Shown piece after piece: positions 58,703-64,000 of a DNA stretch of 64,000 nt. A model generated the notes under the pieces. The model saw only the letters and a list, made by a program, of their open reading frames with translations, made no database searches and was not told where the DNA came from. Made by a program: the position numbers and the translations under genes. The DNA comes from Gnetum montanum. Its lineage: Eukaryota; Streptophyta; Gnetopsida; Gnetales; Gnetaceae. Every line of letters starts with the position of its first letter. The stretch's first letter is position 1. Where the stretch lies: positions 286,263 through 350,262 of the forward strand of contig MNCI01004643.1 in assembly GCA_015680685.1 (NCBI GenBank), given 5' to 3'.

Positions 58703-61700
58703 ATGGGAGCAATGGCATCCGAGGATGGGAAAGTCTAGATCGACAAATTTGATGGAACAGACTTTGGGTTCTGGAAGATGCAGATTGAAGATTATTTATA
58801 TCAAAATAAGTTGCATGAACTGCTGCTAGGGAAGAAGCTAGATCAAATGGATCAAGAAGATTGGAATCTCTTAGATCGCTAGGCACCTGGTGTGATTAGA
58901 TTGACATTGGCAAGAAACATCACATTCAACATTGTTAATGAGACAACCACTACAAGTTTAATGAAAACGTTGTCAAGTATGTATGAAAAGTCATCTGCTG
59001 CAAACAAGGTATATCTGATGCGTCAGTTGTTCATTCTGAAGATGGGTGAAGGTGCATCAGTTACAAATCACATCAATGAATTCAATATGATAATTAGTCA
59101 ATTGAATTCAGTGGCGATCACCTTTGCGGACGAAATCCAGGCGTTGATTTTGCTAGCATCTTTGCTAGAGAGTTGGTCTGCAACAGTGACTATTGTGAGT
59201 AGCTCATCAGGTACTTTAAAATTAAATTTGAATGATATTCAAGACTTGATTCTTCGCGAGGAAATTTGTAGAAGGGAGTCAAGAGAATCCTCAGGGTCTA
59301 CTTTGAATGCAGAAAGTAGAGGTAGGAGCTGACAATATGGTTAAAACCATGGTAATGGTAGATCGAAGTCCAAAGGCAGAGGAAAATCTAAAAATCACAA
59401 GGAAGTTATTTGCTGGAATTGTGACAAGAAGGGTCACTTTAGAAATCAGTGTAGGGCACCAGAGAAGAAGAAAAATCACACTCAAGATGATGAATCAGTG
59501 AATGCAACAGAGGAGATTATTGCTGATGCTTTGATTTGTTGTGTGGACAATCCCATTGAATCTTGGATTCTGGATTCAGGTGCTTCATTCCACTCCACTC
59601 CATGCAAGGAATTGTTACACAATTACGTTGCAGGGAAGTTTGGAAAGGTTTATCTTGCAGATGATGAACCTTTGGATATTGTGGGGAAGGATGAAGTCCA
59701 AATAAAAACCAGCCAAGGGATGCAATGGAAATTGCAAGATGTACGCCATGTTCCTGAACTTAAGAAAAATTTAATCTCCATGAGTCAGATGGATTTGGAT
59801 GGCTATACAACAACATTTGGCAATAGATCATGGAAGATTACCAAAGGAAACTTGGTTGTTGCACAAGGCAATAAGGTGGGAACATTGTACATGACTATAG
59901 CAAAGAAAGATGCAGTTGCAGTTGCCAACTATGATGGTGATTCAGTCCTATGGCACCGAAGACTTGGGCACATGAGCGAAAAAGGTATGAAGTTGTTGGC
60001 TTCAAAGGGAAAGTTACCAAAGTTTAAGTGTGATGATGTTGGCTTGTGTGAAGATTATGTTTATGGGAAGCAAAAACGAGTTACTTTCTGAAAGATAGGG
60101 AGGATACCATAGACTGAAAAGCTTGAACTGGTGCATTCATATGTACGGGGGCCAGCTCCAGTGAAGTTTCTTAGAGGCTCAAGCTATTATGTCACCTTCA
60201 TTGACGATTCCACTAGGAAAGTATGAGTTTATTTTCTTAAAAATAAATCTGATGTGTTTGCTACTTTTAAAAGGTGGAAAGCTGAAGTAGAAAATCAGAC
60301 TGGTTTAAAAATAAAATGTCTGAAGTCAGATAATGGAGGGGAATATGGCAGCCAAGAATTCAAAAATTTCTGTTCAGAAAATGGGATTAGGATGATCAAG
60401 ATAGTTCCAAGAACGCCAGAGCAAAATGGTGTTGCTAAACAGATGAACAAAACCTTGAATGCAAGAGCTAGGAGCATGAGAATACACTCTGGGCTACCAA
60501 AGTTCTTTTGGGCAGATGCAGTTAACACAAAAGCCTACCTCATTAATCGTGCACCTTCAGTTCCATTAGAGTTCAAAATACTAGAGGAGGTATGGACTGG
60601 GAAGGAGGTAAATCTTTCACATTTGAAAATTTTTGGGTGTGTCTCGTATGTGCATATTGATTCAGATGATAGAGATAATCTTGATCCTAAAGCCAAGAAA
60701 TGTTATTTTATTGGCTATGGTTTCGATAATTTTGGTTATCGTTTCTGGGATGATCAAAATAGGAAAATTATCAAACACATGGATATCATTTTTAATGAAC
60801 ACATGGTGTACAAGGATAGGTTGGGTTTAGAATCCAACATTAAAGGGAAGAAAGAAAAGGAATGTGAGAAGGCTGAACTGGAAGAGATATCTGAGAGGGA
60901 TGTGGATGGAAGGATTCAAGCAAATCTTGGAAACAAGATAGTTGAAAATGAAAATGAGGTTGTAGAAACAGCCACACCAGAGCCTCAGTTGAGAAGGTCT
61001 GCAAGAACACCAAAGCCTAGAGAAAGGTACTCCCCCTCGTTACATTACTTATTGTTGACTGACGCTGGGGAACCAAAATGTTTGGATGAAGCAATGCAGG
61101 CAACAGATTATGTTGAGTGGGAGGTGGCTATGAGAGATGAGATGAAGTCACTCCACAAAAATATGACATGGACACTAACTGAGTTGCCAGAAGGAAAGAA
61201 GGCATTGCAGAATAAGTGGGTGTACAGGGTCAAGGAAGAACATGATGGCAGCAAAAGATACAAAGCAAGGTTAGTAGTTAAGGGTTTCCAACAGAAAAAG
61301 GGAATTGACTACATAGAAATTTTTTCACCTGTAGTAAAGTTGACTACTATTAGAGTAGTGCTAAGTATTGTGGCTGCTGATGATTTGCATCTAGAGCAGC
61401 TAGATGTCAAAACTGCATTTCTACATGGTGACCTCGAAGAAGACATTTACATGACACAACCAAAAGGCTTCCAAGTTCCAGGGAGGGAAAATCTGGTGTG
61501 TAAATTGAAGAAAAGCCTGTATGGGTTGAAGTAGGCTCCAAGGCAATGGTACAAAAAGTTTGATGGATTTATGTGTAAAAATGGCTTTGTTCGAAGCGAG
61601 CTGGATCACTGCTGCTATTTCAAGAATACTAATGACTGTTATATAATATTGTTGTTATATGTTGATGATATGCTAGTTGCAGGGACTAGCATGAAGTAGA

Positions 61701-62620
61701 TCAATAACTTAAAGTAGCAATTGGCAAGAAAATTTGAGATGAGAGACTTGGGGCTAGCTAAGCAGATACTTGGGATGAGAATATCTAGAGATAGATCAGA
61801 GGGATTGCTGAATCTATCTCAAGATAAGTACATAGGAAAGTTGCTGAAAAAGTTTAGTCTTCAAGATGCCAAGATTAGAAATACTCCTATGGGAAGCCAT
61901 GTTCATCTCTCCAAGGAGTAGGCACCAAAGACAGATGAGGAGAAAAAATACATGGCCAAAGTACCTTATGCTTCACCAGTTGGAAGCTTGATGTATGCTA
62001 TGGTATGTACTAGGCCATACATAGCTCATGCAGTGGGAGTTGTTAGCAGGTTTATGTTTGATCCAGGAAGGGAGCATTGGGAAGCTGTAAAGTGGCTCCT
62101 AAGATATTTGAAAGGAACTTCAGGTATGACACTTTGTTTTAAAAGGATCAACATTACTCTACACGGTTTTTTTGATGCAGATCTAGGAGGTGACTTGGAT
62201 AGCAGGAAGAGCACCACTGGTTGTCTCTTTATTGTGGGCAACACGGCTGTGAGCTGGATGTCTCGACTTCAGCAGAGCATTGCTCTCTCAACCACAGAAG
62301 CAGAATATATGGCTATCTCAGAAGCTGGAAAAGAGATGATCTGGTTGAAGGGTCTTCTAAAAGAATTGGGTAAGACACAGGAGAGCAATGAGCTTTTCAC
62401 TGACAGTCAAAGTATCATACATCTAGCTAAAAATTCAATCTTCCATTCCAAATCCAAACACATTCAGCTGAGGTATCATTATATCCAGGAATTGATAGAT
62501 GATGGAACATTATTTCTAACAAAGATTCCTGGTTCAAACAATGCTACAGACATGTTAACCAAGGCAGTTACCTTTGCTAACCTGAAACTTTACACAACCT
62601 TAGCAGGCCTCCATGGTTAG
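58703..62620 (+). pseudogene. gag-pol polyprotein of element G (Tnt1-94-like), stop codons only
   Basis: From ATG 58703 to TAG 62618 there is one frame with no indel. Order: Gag (FDGTDFGFWKMQIEDYL), CCHC knuckle CWNCDKKGHFRNQC near 59411-59452, protease WILDSGAS near 59564, GAG-pre-integrase LWHRRLGHMSEKGM (one zinc Cys now Tyr in LCEDYVYGK), integrase core, RT (KARLVVKGFQQKKGIDY, LDVKTAFLHGDL, LLYVDDMLVAG), RNase H (FFDADLGGDLDSRKSTTG, LSTTEAEYMA). In-frame stops at 58736, 58880, 59330, 59342, 60089, 60110, 60224, 61532, 61697, 61715 and 61919. The first integrase Asp is also lost (HSYVRGP for HTDVWGP). Protease, RT and RNase H active-site residues remain. Confidence 0.95.
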
Positions 62621-62654
62621 CAATGAGGAGGCATTATCTTTTTGTTTGATCAGT

Positions 62655-62669
62655 CTCCAAGTGGGAGAT
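62655..62669 (+). promoter_or_regulatory. Polypurine tract of element G
   Basis: CTCCAAGTGGGAGAT directly before the 3' LTR; the AAGTGGGAGA form is typical of copia elements. Confidence 0.85.
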
Positions 62670-62970
62670 TGTTAAGTTAAGTGGTGACTGATCTAACACG
62701 GGTCAAACTAGTTAATATCAGTGAGCAGTAGTTAACAATAGTTAACAGCAGTTAGACCAATAGTTAACCAGTAGTTACCGGTCTAGTTTCCGTTCTCTTC
62801 CGTAATGGCCCAAAAACGTTGTTGTTTCTATAATTATATCTAGAAATTATTATTTAATAACAATTCTCATGTATTTTCGGTGGTGTGCTTGCTTAAATGC
62901 CACACAAAGCTGTGTGTGTTGCCTATGTTTTTCTTTTTCTTTGGTTCTTTATCTGTTCCTGAATTTAACA
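62670..62970 (+). repeat. 3' LTR of element G
   Basis: 301 bp, same ends as the 5' LTR. Roughly 30 substitutions and one 1-bp indel against the 5' copy by eye, mostly transitions. Confidence 0.93.
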
Positions 62971-64000
62971 AATTTTCCCTTTCTCGTCTCCTCAGAATGG
63001 TGGTGACTCTTTGGCAGAAGCATTCTTGTTACTTCAGGTGGATGGATTGGCTAAGTGTATTGATGCGAAGTCACTAGAAGTGGATTGTTTGAGTTCGGAT
63101 TTGGAATGGGATCTACTCAATCACATTAACCATAACTACACAAGGGGTTGTACACCACCTTGTTCTTGGGACTCCATTCCATTCTCTTCTTTCCATCATT
63201 CTTTTGCCATTTTCCACCTCATTGCCAGTTGTATTAGTAGTCTATATTTTGGTTGATGCATTGTTTTCTTTTTGGTAAATTCTTGTTGTTAAGACTTTAA
63301 ATCTTGCTCCTAAATGACATTTCCAGAGCCTACGGACTCTTTAAATGCAGGATTGTCAGAACATAAAAGGCATGAGCCTGCTTTGGGGAGGACCCACTGA
63401 CATTCCTACTTGGTGCATTAGTTAACTTCTTTCCCTTAAACATTGCTGCAATCAACATTTGTTTTGTTCATTTCCACCTCTGACATCCATTTTATTAGCG
63501 TTTCCATTGTTTCTTTTTCTCCATCTTTCTTATTCCTTATCTTTTTCCATTCTATCGCTACCGGAGGATCACTCTTAGTCATGGGGGTTCCTGGTCCAAT
63601 TTTTTCAAATTTTTCCCTAACCCCTACACCTTTTGCAGTCACTAGTGTTATATCTCCAGAATCAATATTAGCCATATCACAACTCAACCAATGGACCATA
63701 CATTGAGGTAAGGTATCAAATGCATTGTGATTTAATTATCCTTACTAATATGAGATTGTGTTGTGTGTGCAAATTGAAATCATACAACAATGGACTGGAC
63801 CTAGAGGAAACACTTAGGATGGACTAGTGCTGGAACAGTCGTGCAAGGAACAAGATTGATGGCATACTTATAGATGAACAACGGGAGGTGCAATCTTGGC
63901 ATCAGTAGCAACACATCTTCTTCTTTTCTCTCTCTCTCTTCTCTCTTAGCTGCCAAATAAGGTTGGATGTCAATTGTGTATAGTGTTCACTCTTGTAGTC
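62971..64000 (+). other. 3' non-coding region of element F, part 2
   Basis: Continues F after G, colinear with the reverse complement of element B at about 17590-18610: TTTTCCCTTTCTCGTCTCC, GGGGAGGACCCACTG, CTATCGCTACCGGAGG, and the CTCTCTCTTCTCTC run near 63935-63950. It ends before the polypurine tract. The frames 63443-63706 and 63011-63256 are not conserved and are not genes. Confidence 0.75.

Larger units (their letters stand above)
58378..62970 (+). mobile_element. Element G: full-length Ty1/copia retrotransposon, nested in F
   Basis: 4593 bp with LTRs 58378-58679 and 62670-62970, perfect AATTT target duplications (58373-58377 and 62971-62975), primer site TAGTATCGGAGCC (tRNA-iMet type) and polypurine tract AAGTGGGAGA. 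One 1305-codon gag-pol frame in copia order (integrase before RT), close to the Tnt1-94 type. It restores the F sequence across the gap when removed. By eye the LTRs differ at roughly 30 of 300 positions, so it is not young even though it is the innermost element. Confidence 0.95.
45100..64000 (-). mobile_element. Element E: autonomous-type Ty3/gypsy, runs past the right edge
   Basis: 3' LTR is 45100-45941, then polypurine tract, 3' non-coding region, integrase, RNase H, RT, protease and gag on the minus strand up to 53213, where element F is inserted. The rest of gag and the 5' LTR lie beyond 64000. All recognisable blocks from 52421 to 47829 share one reading frame, with stop codons but no frameshift. 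It is the full-pol relative of B, C and F by LTR type, 3' region and protein similarity. Confidence 0.88.
53214..64000 (+). mobile_element. Element F: non-autonomous Ty3/gypsy (gag-protease only), inserted inverted in E
   Basis: 5' LTR 53214-54040, tRNA-Asp primer site, gag, protease, integrase tail and 3' non-coding region on the plus strand; copia element G splits the 3' region. The window ends about 150 bp before the expected 3' LTR, judging by alignment with B (64000 corresponds to about 17590 of B). Same protease-to-integrase-tail junction as B and C. It is the only one of the gypsy elements lying on the plus strand. Confidence 0.88.

Noticed and set aside
63011-63706. Open frames near the right edge (81 and 87 aa)
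   Set aside because: They lie in the non-coding 3' region of element F and are not open in the sister copies B, C and E.

Overview
The window is plant nuclear DNA. A leucine-rich-repeat receptor kinase locus with a plant-type intron, Ty3/gypsy and Ty1/copia LTR retrotransposons with plant-type primer-binding sites, and old LINE debris all point to a seed plant with a large, repeat-rich genome. A conifer is possible, but the sequence alone does not fix the species. There are no RNA genes and no CRISPR array, and almost every coding region is broken.

Left part (1-11.3 kb): AT-rich DNA carrying a decayed LRR receptor-kinase gene at 3422-7047. Its ectodomain has nonsense codons, frameshifts and small tandem duplications, while its non-RD kinase domain is still open across one spliceable intron. 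A second, truncated kinase pseudogene follows at 7985-9620, with LINE debris where its N-terminal kinase lobe should be. A diverged copy of the block upstream of the first gene reappears at 41.4-42.3 kb without a gene behind it, so this was probably once a receptor-kinase cluster.

Middle (11.3-39.8 kb): one old minus-strand Ty3/gypsy element, A (Athila-like; tRNA-Asp primer site; gag, protease, RT, RNase H, integrase, plus an extra 2.8-kb ORF before its 3' LTR). Three later insertions split it, each with a perfect 5-bp target duplication: B (16626-23760), C (24116-31170) and solo LTR D (35210-36263). B and C have gag and protease but no RT, RNase H or integrase.

Spacer (39.8-45.1 kb): LINE and DUF4283-type debris, and the second copy of the receptor-kinase upstream block.

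Right part (45.1-64 kb): a three-level nest. E is a minus-strand gypsy element with a complete pol in one frame, and is the autonomous-type relative of B, C and F. F is a plus-strand gag-protease-only element inside the gag of E. G is a full-length Ty1/copia element (58378-62970) inside the 3' region of F. E and F both run off the right edge.

B, C and F share the same internal junction, joining the end of protease to the tail of integrase, so they descend from one deleted master and would have needed RT and integrase supplied by elements like E. Their LTRs carry GATATC-based palindromes directly upstream of the TATA box, and the number of palindromes differs between the two LTRs of one insertion. 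The gag-protease segments of E and F face each other as a 2.4-kb inverted repeat.
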